A stretch of 39,582 bases of DNA from Alphaproteobacteria bacterium (lineage in GTDB: Bacteria; Pseudomonadota; Alphaproteobacteria; SMXP01). Location of the stretch: positions 1-39,582 of the forward strand of contig JANQPV010000007.1 in NCBI GenBank assembly GCA_028285305.1, given 5' to 3'. Position numbers and translations under genes: made by a program. The notes below the pieces were generated by a model. It did not search any database. It was not told where the DNA came from and saw nothing but the letters and a program-made list of their open reading frames with translations. The first letter of the stretch is position 1. Each line of letters opens with the position of its first letter. Below are positions 25,725 to 33,431 of the stretch, in pieces.

Positions 25725-26147
25725 ATGACCGATTACGAGCTAGCAACGATCTACACGGACATTGGCACGAATCTCTTCACGCTGTTCACCATCTACTACT
25801 CGGTGATTTTCGCATTTGTCATTGCCTCCCATTTTGTCGCTCATGAACTGCCGCGAACAATGTCTGTGCTTGTCGTTTGCCTCTATTTCGTCACCATGGC
25901 CCTCGCAGCCTATCAGCAGAGCGTTCTCGTGTTCACGTTCATCGAGCTGGGCATCAAGATAAAGGAAGAGGCGCTGATTCCGGGATCTGATCTTGAATGG
26001 CATATGGCCAAGACGGTTCCGGACGTCCTTGCGCGCATCATTCCATGGCTCTTCACATCCGCAAATGCATTTGTATATGTCGGCGGAATATATTACTTCA
26101 TCCTCTGCCGACGCGGACAATTGGGAGCCGCGGCCCAGCCGAAATAG
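25725..26147 (+). CDS. uncharacterised small membrane protein
   Basis: A 140-residue protein with about four hydrophobic segments (residues 12-37, 45-64, 65-80, 104-124) and a polar loop containing ELGIKIKEEALIPGSDLEWHM that is probably outside the membrane. There is no recognised domain. The C-terminal tail RRGQLGAAAQPK is short and basic. It stands alone between a REP-like element and the convergent alkyltransferase gene, three bases away. A real gene is supported by a full-length frame with membrane-protein composition; function unknown. Confidence 0.65.
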   Translation: MTDYELATIYTDIGTNLFTLFTIYYSVIFAFVIASHFVAHELPRTMSVLVVCLYFVTMALAAYQQSVLVFTFIELGIKIKEEALIPGSDLEWHMAKTVPDVLARIIPWLFTSANAFVYVGGIYYFILCRRGQLGAAAQPK

Positions 26148-26150
26148 AGA

Positions 26151-26624
26151 CTACAGCAACAGCGCCCCTTCATGGCGCAAGAGCCAGGTCTTCATCTCGA
26201 TCCCGCCGCCGAATCCGACCATGCTGCCGTCCGCGCCGATCACCCGGTGGCAGGGCACGATCACACCGAGGGGATTTTGATTGTTGGCCCGGCCTACCGC
26301 TTGGGCACCATCGGGCTGGCCCACGCGCTCGGCGATCTCGCCGTAAGACGTGGTGGTGCCATAGGGGATTTTCGACAGCTCAGCCCACACGGCAAGTTGA
26401 AAGGGCGAGCCCCGAGGCGCAAGGACCAAATCATCGAAAGTTTCTCTTTCATGTGAGAAATAGTGTTCGACCGCTTTCACAGCTTTCTTAAGGTGTGCGT
26501 CTGCGGCGTCGCTGGTTTGGGCCGGGACAACGGGCGGCCGTTCTCCGATCCCAGACTGGACAATGCCGTCTTCTGAGGTTTCCAGAAAGAATGCTCCGAT
26601 CGGCGTTTCGAACACCTGATGCAT
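26151..26624 (-). CDS. ogt: methylated-DNA--[protein]-cysteine S-methyltransferase
   Basis: Suicide DNA-repair protein that transfers alkyl groups from O6-alkylguanine to its own cysteine. The active site is PCHRV (cysteine acceptor) preceded by the helix-turn-helix segment IPYGTTTSYGEIAERVGQPDGAQAVGRA and the conserved NPLGVIV. The 157-residue form without an Ada N-terminal domain corresponds to Ogt. It is convergent with a small membrane protein gene, with a three-base gap. The choice of ogt over a generic name rests on length and lack of the Ada domain. Confidence 0.94.
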   Translation of the reverse strand: MHQVFETPIGAFFLETSEDGIVQSGIGERPPVVPAQTSDAADAHLKKAVKAVEHYFSHERETFDDLVLAPRGSPFQLAVWAELSKIPYGTTTSYGEIAERVGQPDGAQAVGRANNQNPLGVIVPCHRVIGADGSMVGFGGGIEMKTWLLRHEGALLL

Positions 26625-26754
26625 GGCGGATCTCGAGGCTCAGTAACGAACCGTTTCAGCTTAACGGACATTCGCACCCCTGGCCAGATGCCGTCCGACA
26701 ACCTAGTTATGTGAGAGTGGGAACTGATCGATCGTTGGTAAACTGAATTGCACT

Positions 26755-27243
26755 ATGTCTCTGACTTCAAGGATGGCGGTTAAAAACTTGGTATCCATTC
26801 GGAAATGGAAGCGGCCCGGCTTCGAAATCAGCACGGATCCCGAGCGTCTCGACAAGGCTTGGTTAGTAGGTCGGCTTCGCAAAACCTATTGGGCGGGAAA
26901 AACGCCGGGCGAAGTGATTTGGCAGTCCATTGAGGCGTCCGTCCCCTTCGGACTCTATGAAGAGGGGGGCGGCCAGGTCGGCTTCGCCCGCGTGGTCACC
27001 GATACCGCCCGCTTCGCTTGGGTCAGCGATGTGATTATCAACGAGGAAATAAGGGGACGCGGCCTAGGTGTATGGTTGATGGAGTGTTGTCTGTCGCATC
27101 CCGATATTTCGCCTGTTGGACAATGGCTGCTGGCCACTGACGATGCCTTTGGACTTTATGAAAAGCTTGGATTTGAGCGCGTTTCGCCAGATTCGAAGTA
27201 CATGTACCGCCTGCTGGACAGGCATACCTCAGGCGCCGATTGA
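26755..27243 (+). CDS. GNAT family N-acetyltransferase
   Basis: A 162-residue acetyltransferase with the acetyl-CoA loop RGRGLGVWLME and the C-terminal DAFGLYEKLGF segment seen in many small GNATs. The N-terminal RKWKRPGFEISTDPERLDKAWLVGRLRKTYWAG matches a common bacterial subgroup of unknown substrate. A second in-frame ATG lies six codons downstream. It is followed 54 bases later by gshB on the same strand, so co-transcription with gshB is possible. Confidence 0.9.
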   Translation: MSLTSRMAVKNLVSIRKWKRPGFEISTDPERLDKAWLVGRLRKTYWAGKTPGEVIWQSIEASVPFGLYEEGGGQVGFARVVTDTARFAWVSDVIINEEIRGRGLGVWLMECCLSHPDISPVGQWLLATDDAFGLYEKLGFERVSPDSKYMYRLLDRHTSGAD

Positions 27244-27297
27244 CAGTCGGGCCCAATCCCGCGTCTAAAGGTGCAAATGAGAGTGAAGGCTTGAAAG

Positions 27298-28239
27298 ATG
27301 ACCAAAACCGTAGCGGTGCAGATGGATCCTATTGAAGGGATCGACATCAAAGGCGACAGCACCTTTGCCTTAATGCTGGAAGCCCAAAAGAGAGGCTATG
27401 CGCTCCTTTATTACTTGCCGCAATCTCTCTCTATGCGAGGCGGAACGGTCACGGCCAGAGCGCAGTCCGTCATGGTGCGGAATGTTGAGGACGACCATTT
27501 CGCGCTCAACGAACCGCACACGTTGGATCTTGCCGAAGTAGACGTGGTCTTGATGCGCCAGGATCCCCCGTTTGATATGAGCTACATCAGTTACACCCAT
27601 ATCCTCGAGAAGATCCATCCTGAGACGCTCGTTGTGAACGATCCGGCCCATGTCCGTAACGCCCCGGAGAAGTTCTTCGTGACGGAGTTTCCCGAACTCA
27701 TGCCTCCAACGCTGATTACAAGAGACAAGCAATCGGTCCTGGAGTTTCGCCAAGAACACAAAGACATCATCATCAAACCACTGTATGGCAATGGCGGACA
27801 AGGCGTGTTCCGCATCCGCGAAGGCGACGAAAACCTAAATGCCCTGATCGAAGTGTATGAAGAAATCTACCGGGAGCCGATCATCGCCCAGGCCTATCTG
27901 CCGGAAATCAGGCAAGGCGACAAACGGATCGTGCTCGTGGATGGAACGCCCGTTGGCGCAATCAATCGTGTGCCGTCCGAAGGCGAGGCGCGCTCAAATC
28001 TTCATGTGGGCGGCCGCGCGGAAAAAGTGGACCTCACCGCGCGCGACCGCGAGATCTGCGAGCGCATCGGCCCCTCCCTCAAAGACCGCGGATTGATCTT
28101 TGTCGGGATTGATGTCATCGGCGACTGTCTGACCGAAATCAACGTTACCTCGCCCACCGGCATCCAAGAGATGAGCCGCTTTAACGAGACCAACATCCCC
28201 GGCCTCATCTGGGACGCGATCGAAACGCGGTTGGGGTGA
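27298..28239 (+). CDS. gshB: glutathione synthase
   Basis: ATP-grasp ligase joining gamma-glutamylcysteine and glycine, the second step of glutathione synthesis. The N-terminal [21 protein letters not shown], the segment [17 protein letters not shown], the ATP-grasp [17 protein letters not shown], and the metal-binding ending [25 protein letters not shown] are all diagnostic. The 313-residue length is normal. In many alphaproteobacteria gshB lies next to rsmI-yraN and yifB; here accessory DNA separates it from both. A REP-like hairpin followed by five Ts lies just downstream and may act as its terminator. Confidence 0.98.
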   Translation: MTKTVAVQMDPIEGIDIKGDSTFALMLEAQKRGYALLYYLPQSLSMRGGTVTARAQSVMVRNVEDDHFALNEPHTLDLAEVDVVLMRQDPPFDMSYISYTHILEKIHPETLVVNDPAHVRNAPEKFFVTEFPELMPPTLITRDKQSVLEFRQEHKDIIIKPLYGNGGQGVFRIREGDENLNALIEVYEEIYREPIIAQAYLPEIRQGDKRIVLVDGTPVGAINRVPSEGEARSNLHVGGRAEKVDLTARDREICERIGPSLKDRGLIFVGIDVIGDCLTEINVTSPTGIQEMSRFNETNIPGLIWDAIETRLG

Positions 28240-28247
28240 TCTGAGTC

Positions 28248-28294
28248 CGTCATCGCGCGTTCGCGAATGCGGTCGAGGCGACCCAGTTCTTTTT
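28248..28294 (+). repeat. REP-like hairpin element, copy B, possible gshB terminator
   Basis: Element from 28248 to 28286 (CGTCATCGC... to ...CCCAG), nine bases after the gshB stop and left of the GIY-YIG gene. It contains TCGCG-CGTT-CGCGA (28253-28266) and a weaker outer pairing ATCGC/GCGAC. It runs into TTCTTTTT (28287-28294), so this copy may double as an intrinsic terminator for gshB. It is in the same orientation as copy C to the right of the nuclease gene. Confidence 0.6.
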
Positions 28295-28313
28295 AGTACA
28301 GGACAAATAGAGG

Positions 28314-28604
28314 ATGGAGAAGCAACCGGCCGTATACATCATGGCAAGTAAACGGAACGGCACACTCTACACCGGCGTTACATCGAACTTGGTTCGTCGA
28401 GCCTATCAGCACCGAGAAAGGATGATCGATGGATTCACCAACAAGTATGGCTGCAAACTTCTCGTGTTCTTCGAAATCTATGACGACATGGAAAATGCAA
28501 TCTTGCGCGAGAAGCAAATCAAAGCCGGATCAAGAAAGAAGAAACTGAATCTGATTGAAGAGATGAACCCCGAATGGAAAGATCTGTACGATGATATCAC
28601 ATAA
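28314..28604 (+). CDS. small GIY-YIG endonuclease
   Basis: A 96-residue single-domain GIY-YIG nuclease. The core strand pair is AVYIMASKRNGTLYTGV (the GIY and YIG positions are VYI and YTG), the catalytic arginine lies in LVRRAYQHR, and the metal-binding glutamate in ILREKQIKAG. Such stand-alone proteins (UPF0213/YhbQ-like) are common in proteobacteria with unclear roles; some family members are mobile-element nucleases. This gene is bracketed by two direct REP-like hairpins (copies B and C), the second overlapping its 3' edge within four bases. GAGG sits immediately before the ATG. Confidence 0.92.
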   Translation: MEKQPAVYIMASKRNGTLYTGVTSNLVRRAYQHRERMIDGFTNKYGCKLLVFFEIYDDMENAILREKQIKAGSRKKKLNLIEEMNPEWKDLYDDIT

Positions 28605-28607
28605 GTT

Positions 28608-28645
28608 CGTCATCACGAGGAGTGTAGCGACGAAGTGATCCAGGG
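28608..28645 (+). repeat. REP-like hairpin element, copy C
   Basis: CGTCATCACGAGG... to ...GATCCAGGG begins three bases after the GIY-YIG stop. The outer pairing ATCAC (28612-28616)/GTGAT (28635-28639) is preserved; the inner part lacks a perfect stem. It is in direct orientation with copy B, so the nuclease gene plus one repeat forms a possible transposition unit. Confidence 0.65.
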
Positions 28646-29579
28646 CGATCTAACGGCAACCAGAACAATGGATTGCTTGATTCCGCTCTAAGCAACGGGG
28701 AACCCATGAGCACTAGAGGAATGGGACTCTACGCGTTCGCTATAGAGCCCCAAACTTAGCTTACGCGTACCGGATTAACTCCCAGGTTACGGCTCTGCCA
28801 CTATAAGGCGGCATAACGTTCCCAATCGCAATCGGTGCGGTCGTCGTTGGGGTTCCTACGACTTTCCACACCCCGCTTTCGGGACACCTTTCGCCCGTTC
28901 GAACGCGCGTTCCTAAGGGGCTAGTCATTATGACTATCTCCTCTTTTTGGTGATAGCCCCTTGATCGTTCGGCGAATCAAATAAATAATAGTAGATTCGA
29001 TTCCGAGAATCGAACTCGCCTTGCCGGGGCACCTGAGCTTGGCGATCGGAAAGGTGGAGCTGGAACTCCACCTTTCCGAAGATCAAACGAGAAACTAAAG
29101 CTGATTCTCGAGATACACAATAGCCCTATAACTTTGATTATCCACACACTATGTAGTTGCTAGACCTATATGTAGAGCCCCAGCGAATTGTAGGGCATGC
29201 ATATTGTGTGTGGTTCGTTGTCAGCTTTCGCCAAATCCCAGATTTCCGTGGATTCTGGGATTATCTTACAATCCGATCTGAGAACGGCGTGTTGTCGGGT
29301 TTCCACAGAATTCTCAAATCTGGGATCGCTTTCCGAATTTGTTCCTGTTGTGTGCGCCATCGCGAAGCCGCGCGGTTTGCACCGATCCAGTTAGTTTTGA
29401 TCCCGATACGGAACGAATAGCCAAAGTGGATCGAGCGCTGGATCGCCACGTTCGCTTCGCGAACTCGCGATGACGCCTGGCTTTGCGCCGGTTCGGGGTT
29501 GGTATTCAACCGTTTCGCTATTGATCGCATTGGCATTGCGAGGGCATATGTCACGAAAACACAAAAGACCAAACTATTG
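28646..29579. other. gene-free dyad-rich region, candidate structured RNA or decayed element
   Basis: No convincing gene is seen for about 1 kb, and the stretch looks more AT-rich and irregular than its flanks. At least six dyads follow one another: GGG-a-CTCTA/TAGAG-CCC (28723-28750), GTTA/TAAC with internal pairs (28786-28817), CCCAA/TTGGG (28821-28851), AAGGGGCTA/TAGCCCCTT (28915-28962), TTCGATT/AATCGAA (about 29004-29025), and a 13-bp perfect stem CGGAAAGGTGGAG/CTCCACCTTTCCG with a six-base loop (29047-29078). No T-runs suggest terminators. Short frames here (such as 29157-29420) show no family features. Copy D of the REP-like hairpin lies near the right end. Confidence 0.45.
29438..29475 (-). 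repeat. REP-like hairpin element, copy D
   Basis: On the minus strand, CGTCATCGCGAG... to ...GATCCAG. The inner stem is GTTCGC-GAA-GCGAAC, the outer ATCGC/GCGAT. It is the cleanest copy and shows compensating base changes relative to copy A (inner CGGCGC/GCGCCG, outer ATCAC/GTGAT). Confidence 0.75.
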
Positions 29580-29597
29580 CGTAACAAATCGGTTACG
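29580..29597 (+). promoter_or_regulatory. candidate ArsR-type operator within the SRPBCC-arsR promoter
   Basis: A perfect inverted repeat CGTAAC-N6-GTTACG (29580-29585, 29592-29597) lies about 37 bases before the SRPBCC start. It overlaps a plausible promoter with TTGCGT (29577-29582) and TATGCT (29600-29605), 17 bases apart. Autoregulation by the ArsR-family product of the second gene is the simple reading. Confidence 0.55.
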
Positions 29598-29633
29598 TAT
29601 ATGCTGTCCTCATAACCAACGAGGAACGGCACC

Positions 29634-30086
29634 ATGGGCATGGAAATCAGCCGGCTGAACGTCCGACGTAGCATCTTCATTTTGGCAAAGCCACCCCGGG
29701 TCTGGCAGGAGTTCGCTTCGTTCGAAACCATTTCAAAGTGGTTTGGCCTCGGTCACACCCTCCACATTTTCGAGCCGAAGTTGGGCGGCCGGGTGCGCAT
29801 GAGCGTAGAGCTGGCCGGTGTGGAACATTTTTACGGCGGACCGATCACGATCTTTGAACCCGAGCGGGAAATCTCCTTCGAGGTGAATTGGGAAGGGGAG
29901 CAGGAATGGCCTGTGCCCACTTTTTGGACCATCCGGCTAACGCCCCTCTACGAAGGGACCCATGCGGAGATCTTTCATCACGGATTCGAACGTTTGGGCA
30001 CCGAGGCGGCGGACAATCTGCAAGGCTATGAACAGGGCTGGGACCTAAAACACCTAAGCGCACTGAGAGGGATCACCGAGGCCTAA
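29634..30086 (+). CDS. SRPBCC (AHSA1-like) domain protein
   Basis: A 150-residue protein of the START/Bet v1-like SRPBCC superfamily, AHSA1 type: an N-terminal strand (VRRSIFILAKPPRVWQEFASFETISKWFG), strands VRMSVELAGVEHFYGGPITIFEPEREISFEVNW, and a C-terminal helix ending in LKHLSALRGI. It forms a deep cavity for hydrophobic ligands; no specific ligand is predictable. GAGGAA precedes the first ATG; a second ATG lies two codons later. It is the first gene of a pair with an ArsR-family regulator starting three bases after its stop, a very common ligand-binding plus repressor pairing. Confidence 0.93.
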   Translation: MGMEISRLNVRRSIFILAKPPRVWQEFASFETISKWFGLGHTLHIFEPKLGGRVRMSVELAGVEHFYGGPITIFEPEREISFEVNWEGEQEWPVPTFWTIRLTPLYEGTHAEIFHHGFERLGTEAADNLQGYEQGWDLKHLSALRGITEA

Positions 30087-30088
30087 CC

Positions 30089-30403
30089 TTGCCGGAACGT
30101 GACGTCTACACGGCCATTGCCGATCCAACCCGCCGGCAGATTTTGGATCTCCTCTTCGAGCGAGGCCCGCTACTCGCTGGTCAAATCGCGGAGCGGTTCA
30201 GTGAGGCCTCCCGGCCCGGTATTTCTCGTCACCTCCGCGTGCTGAAGGAGTGCGGCGTTGTGACCGCCCGCAAAGACGGTAAGAATCAGAACTACGAACT
30301 CCGGATCGAGCCGCTCCTGAAACTGAAGGACGGCTGGCTCGGGAAATTCGGCGATATGCAACGCGACAGCTTAAAAGCGCTTAGACGACGCGCGGAACGC
30401 TAG
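30089..30403 (+). CDS. ArsR family winged-helix transcriptional regulator
   Basis: A 104-residue regulator with a helix-turn-helix (AIADPTRRQILDLLFERGPLLAGQIAERF, then RPGISRHLRVLKECGVVTARKDGKNQNYEL). No metal-binding cysteine motif is seen, so it is not an arsenic-type sensor; it belongs to the group linked to SRPBCC proteins. It starts with TTG three bases after the SRPBCC stop, so translation is coupled. The dyad CGTAAC-N6-GTTACG upstream of the pair is the likely target. The C-terminus is basic (KALRRRAER). Confidence 0.93.
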   Translation: MPERDVYTAIADPTRRQILDLLFERGPLLAGQIAERFSEASRPGISRHLRVLKECGVVTARKDGKNQNYELRIEPLLKLKDGWLGKFGDMQRDSLKALRRRAER

Positions 30404-30404
30404 C

Positions 30405-30417
30405 CTGACGAAGTCAG
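30405..30417. other. short hairpin in the arsR/Tat-protein convergent gap
   Basis: CTGAC-GAA-GTCAG, a five-bp stem with a triloop, lies just after the arsR stop. Another pair, CAGGG/CCCTG, lies downstream across the 52-base gap. No T-run, so terminator function is uncertain. Confidence 0.3.
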
Positions 30418-30455
30418 TTCGACAGGGCGCTCGAACAAGCTACCCTGCGCTCGAT

Positions 30456-30926
30456 TTAGTTCGACACGTAGGTGAGCATCACCCGCGAACCGTCGGCGAG
30501 ACCTTTCTTAAACCGGGGCCCCCAGGTCCCCCATTCGCGGGAATATTTCTCTCCGAACAACGCCAACAAACGCGCATGTTCTGCCTCGTCGGTTTCAAAC
30601 CCAGCCGTTGCATCCAATTGCGGCAAATCCAAGTAGGCGCCTTTGGACCGGGTCCAAACCCCCACGTCCCCTGTCCAAATGCGTGCCGTCGTGAGGCCTT
30701 TGCGGACGGCCTCAGCGCGCCAGGCATCTGCCGCTGTGACGACATAGTGGGTTCCGCCATCTTCCAAATACCAAATCTCGGCCTGGCATTTGCTCAGCGT
30801 GCCATCTGACTTGATGGGGGAAAGATAGATGAGCGGTGACTGATCGGCCGCGTGGGCGGAAATGGGCAGGACAGCGGCGCTGGTGAGGACGGCGGCTGAA
30901 TGAAGGAACTGGCGACGGGAAAACAT
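30456..30926 (-). CDS. Tat-exported protein of unknown function (possible split-barrel fold)
   Basis: About 156 residues. The N-terminus MFSRRQFLHSAAVLTSAAVLPISAHAA has the twin-arginine motif SRRQFL, a hydrophobic core and an AHA-type cleavage site, so the mature protein is probably periplasmic and folded, perhaps cofactor-bound. The rest shows alternating beta strands (AEIWYLEDGGTHYVVTAADAW, ARIWTGDVGVWT) that recall FMN-binding split barrels such as DUF2255, but this is uncertain. The frame extends to 30998; the ATG at 30926 is preferred for its AAGGAGG ribosome site and correct signal peptide. Convergent with arsR. Confidence 0.75.
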   Translation of the reverse strand: MFSRRQFLHSAAVLTSAAVLPISAHAADQSPLIYLSPIKSDGTLSKCQAEIWYLEDGGTHYVVTAADAWRAEAVRKGLTTARIWTGDVGVWTRSKGAYLDLPQLDATAGFETDEAEHARLLALFGEKYSREWGTWGPRFKKGLADGSRVMLTYVSN

Positions 30927-31108
30927 GATGCCTCCTTTTGCTGAGGAACGGTTAGATTTCAAAATGCTAGCCGCTTTAGCGGCGTTCGAGAAGCTCACAA
31001 TCCCGTGATCGCATTTGGTGCCGGTGCGACGGACGCGCCTGATTCCAGCTGTGCTGGGACAATTCGCACATTATTGGCTCACCTCGCCGGAGCGGTGCTT
31101 GGTCGGGC

Positions 31109-31978
31109 TCAGACATCCTCCCCCCGAAGCCCTCGCTCCATCTGCTCTTGCACGTTGAAGACATACGGGCCGTTCCGATCAAGGATCGCATCCGTATGGG
31201 AACGAAGCATGTGGTCCCAACCGCGATGGGGAAGGATATAAAAGTTCTCCTCTTCGATCGCCTGCAACACTTGCGCGGCCAGGTCTTCCGGCGGCTTGCT
31301 GTTGCTCATCAGCGCTTCAATGCCGAGCCCTGCGCCCTCCGGGTTGGCTGAAGAGCTCATATCTTCCGGCCGATTTCGCTCCGCATCACCGATCTTCGTG
31401 TTGACCCAGCCGGGGCAAAGAACCGACGCACCGATCCTTGCGTTAGCCGCCTTCAGGTCGCCCGCAAGGGCCTCGCTCATTTTTATCACTCCATATTTGC
31501 TGACACCGTAAGGCCCGCCGCCCGGAATGAACGCGGCGATGGACGCTGTGTTGACAATATGTCCGCTTTCTCCGTGGGCCAACATTGCCGGCACGAAAGT
31601 CTGAAGCCCATAAAGCACGCCATAGAAATTGACGCCCATCACCCAGTCCCAGTCCGACTGAGGCAATTCCCAAACGGGCACCGGCGCACCGCCATTGACC
31701 ACGCCTGCATTGTTGAAGAGAAGGTGCACGTTGCCAAACCGATCCGTTGTTTGCTGATGCAGATCAGCCCAGGCCTCTTTCAGCATCGTATTGGTGTGAA
31801 CTCCCAGGACGGGCCGCTGACGCTCCTCGAAATAGGTCACCGCCTCGCCCAGCGCATCTTCTTGGATGTCGGCCAGCACCACATTCATGCCGCGCTCCGA
31901 GCAGTTTTTCGCCAGCGCCAAGCCGATGCCGCTGGCCCCGCCGGTAATCACGGCGGTCTTTCCTTCAAAATCCTTCAT
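31109..31978 (-). CDS. short-chain dehydrogenase/reductase
   Basis: NAD(P)-dependent oxidoreductase of 289 residues. The cofactor motif TGGASGIG lies at residues 12-19, NNAG near 90, and the catalytic Ser and YxxxK (YGVSK) in NTASIAAFIPGGGPYGVSK. Asp37 after the second strand (VVLADI) suggests NAD preference. The substrate is not predictable. The extended C-terminal part with FYILPHRGWDHML is seen in SDRs of lipid or xenobiotic pathways. It faces the NTF2-like and luciferase-like genes divergently, forming a small catabolic block; GAGGAAC precedes the ATG. Confidence 0.92.
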   Translation of the reverse strand: MKDFEGKTAVITGGASGIGLALAKNCSERGMNVVLADIQEDALGEAVTYFEERQRPVLGVHTNTMLKEAWADLHQQTTDRFGNVHLLFNNAGVVNGGAPVPVWELPQSDWDWVMGVNFYGVLYGLQTFVPAMLAHGESGHIVNTASIAAFIPGGGPYGVSKYGVIKMSEALAGDLKAANARIGASVLCPGWVNTKIGDAERNRPEDMSSSANPEGAGLGIEALMSNSKPPEDLAAQVLQAIEEENFYILPHRGWDHMLRSHTDAILDRNGPYVFNVQEQMERGLRGEDV

Positions 31979-32105
31979 GCGTTCCTCCGTCTCTTTAGGA
32001 TTCGTTTTAACGGCAGAGGACGAGAAATTGAATCCGGAAATCTGCGTACCATCGACAGGGTGCGCCCGGCCTGATAGCTCTTACGGCAAAGGAGCCGGAG
32101 GTCTT

Positions 32106-32507
32106 ATGAACAAAGCAATCGAAACGTGGCACAAATCCTTAGAGACCAGGGACATTTCGATCCTTGACGACCTCATCGCCGAAGACGCTGTCTTCCATTC
32201 ACCCGTCGTCCACACGCCCCAAGAAGGCAAGCAGCTTGTGATCCTGTACCTGACGGGCGCTTTTCACACCCTGTTCAACGACACATTTCACTATGTTCGA
32301 GAGATCATCGATGGCAACGAAGCCCTGCTCGAGTTCAAGTGCGAGATCGATGGAATCGAGATCAATGGCGTGGATCTGATCACCTCGAATGATGAAGGAC
32401 AGATCACGGACTTCAAGGTGCTCGTCCGTCCTCTGAAAGCCATCAACCTGCTTCACGCGAAAATGGGCGAAATGCTCGAGCAGTTATCTCCAAAAAAATC
32501 CGCTTAA
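32106..32507 (+). CDS. NTF2-like/SnoaL-type protein
   Basis: A 133-residue cone-shaped alpha+beta fold protein of the nuclear transport factor 2 family: the N-terminal helix TWHKSLETRDISILDDLIAEDAVFHSPVV, then strands ending in ITDFKVLVRPLKAINLL. Members include isomerases, dehydratases and ligand-binding proteins; no active site can be assigned. The open frame extends to 31866, but ATG 32106 has a GGAGGT ribosome site and gives a full-length domain. It precedes an LLM oxidoreductase by 11 bases, so they are one operon, divergent from the SDR. Confidence 0.88.
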   Translation: MNKAIETWHKSLETRDISILDDLIAEDAVFHSPVVHTPQEGKQLVILYLTGAFHTLFNDTFHYVREIIDGNEALLEFKCEIDGIEINGVDLITSNDEGQITDFKVLVRPLKAINLLHAKMGEMLEQLSPKKSA

Positions 32508-32518
32508 GGAGGGAAAAA

Positions 32519-33382
32519 ATGAAAGTAGGCGTCTTCTCAACATTCATGTCGCCCATTGCGACACCGGAGATGATTCTGGATTTCGGCCGCCGGGCCGAGG
32601 AAACAGGGCTCGACTCTATTTGGTTGGGCGAGCATGTGGTCCTGTTCGATGAAATGGAGTTCCCTTATCCCGGATCCAAGGACGGCAAGATCCCCGTGCC
32701 CGACGGAGGCGGCCTCTTGGACACCGTCGCCACCTTTGGACTTCTTGCCGGCGTCACCAAGACCGTCCGCCTAGGAACCGGCATCGCCCTTATCCCTCAG
32801 CGCAACCCGATCTATACCGCAAAAGAGTTCGCCACCCTCGACTGGCTGACCAACGGACGCATGGATCTAGGCATTGGCGTTGGCTGGTGCAAAGAGGAAG
32901 TGATTGCCTGCGGCTACACGTGGGAGGACCGCGGCGAGCGCTGCGACGAGTTTTTGAAGGTTATGCAATCCCTCTGGACCGAACCTGAAGTCTCGTTCAA
33001 AGGACAGCACATCGCCATCGACAAAGTCCGTATGGACCCTAAACCCATCCAGAAGCCTCACATCCCGATCATTGTCGGCGGTCACTCTAAGCGCGCTTTT
33101 CGCCGGGCGGCGGAATTCGGTGCGGGCTGGTACGGCTTCGCCATTGATCCCGCCATGACAAAGGACGCCCTCAACGGCCTTGATGCGGCGCTGGCCGCCG
33201 CCGGCCGCTCTCGCGACGGTTTCGAAATCATCGTTACACCGCCGTACAAAGTGACGGCGGACATGGTGAAGGAATTCGCGGATCTGGGCGTCGACCGCAT
33301 TGTCGTACAATTGGGTGGCCAGCGCGCCGATCAAGTGGACCGCCGCTTCGACATGATGGGAGAATTGCTTCAGGCGGCGTAG
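32519..33382 (+). CDS. LLM class (luciferase-like) oxidoreductase, F420-type
   Basis: A TIM-barrel flavin/deazaflavin oxidoreductase of 287 residues resembling the F420-dependent luciferase-like group: EETGLDSIWLGEHV, RLGTGIALIPQRNPIYTAKEFATLDWLTNGRMDLGIGVGWCKEE, and HIPIIVGGHSKRAFRRAAEFGAGWYGF, each typical of this group. Cofactor (F420 or FMN) cannot be proven. GGAGGG lies close to the ATG. Convergent with the VOC gene. With the Ddn-like gene at 12544 it is the second F420-style gene of the window. Confidence 0.91.
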   Translation: MKVGVFSTFMSPIATPEMILDFGRRAEETGLDSIWLGEHVVLFDEMEFPYPGSKDGKIPVPDGGGLLDTVATFGLLAGVTKTVRLGTGIALIPQRNPIYTAKEFATLDWLTNGRMDLGIGVGWCKEEVIACGYTWEDRGERCDEFLKVMQSLWTEPEVSFKGQHIAIDKVRMDPKPIQKPHIPIIVGGHSKRAFRRAAEFGAGWYGFAIDPAMTKDALNGLDAALAAAGRSRDGFEIIVTPPYKVTADMVKEFADLGVDRIVVQLGGQRADQVDRRFDMMGELLQAA

Positions 33383-33431
33383 GCGTTGTGCGTCGTCGCG
33401 ATGGCGAGTTCGCTCAAATTTCGGAGAGGCC

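Noticed and set aside
28800-28860. Minus-strand peptide TDCDWERYAAL resembling the N-terminus of some IS5-type transposases
   Set aside because: Only a dozen residues and stops follow at once; too short to call an insertion sequence remnant.
29047-29078. 13-bp stem as an intrinsic terminator
   Set aside because: No T-tract on either strand and no gene ends next to it.
28640-29100. Transfer-messenger RNA, because of a T-loop-like GTTCGATTC and an NDD-containing short frame
   Set aside because: No CCA end, no matching acceptor strands in the permuted order expected for alphaproteobacteria, and no tag ending in Ala-Ala.
29157-29420. 87-codon frame in the gene-free region
   Set aside because: No ribosome site, no domain, and overlapping frames of similar length on both strands.
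29261-29731. Minus-strand 156-codon frame overlapping the SRPBCC start
   Set aside because: It overlaps a well-supported gene and its promoter; no family features.
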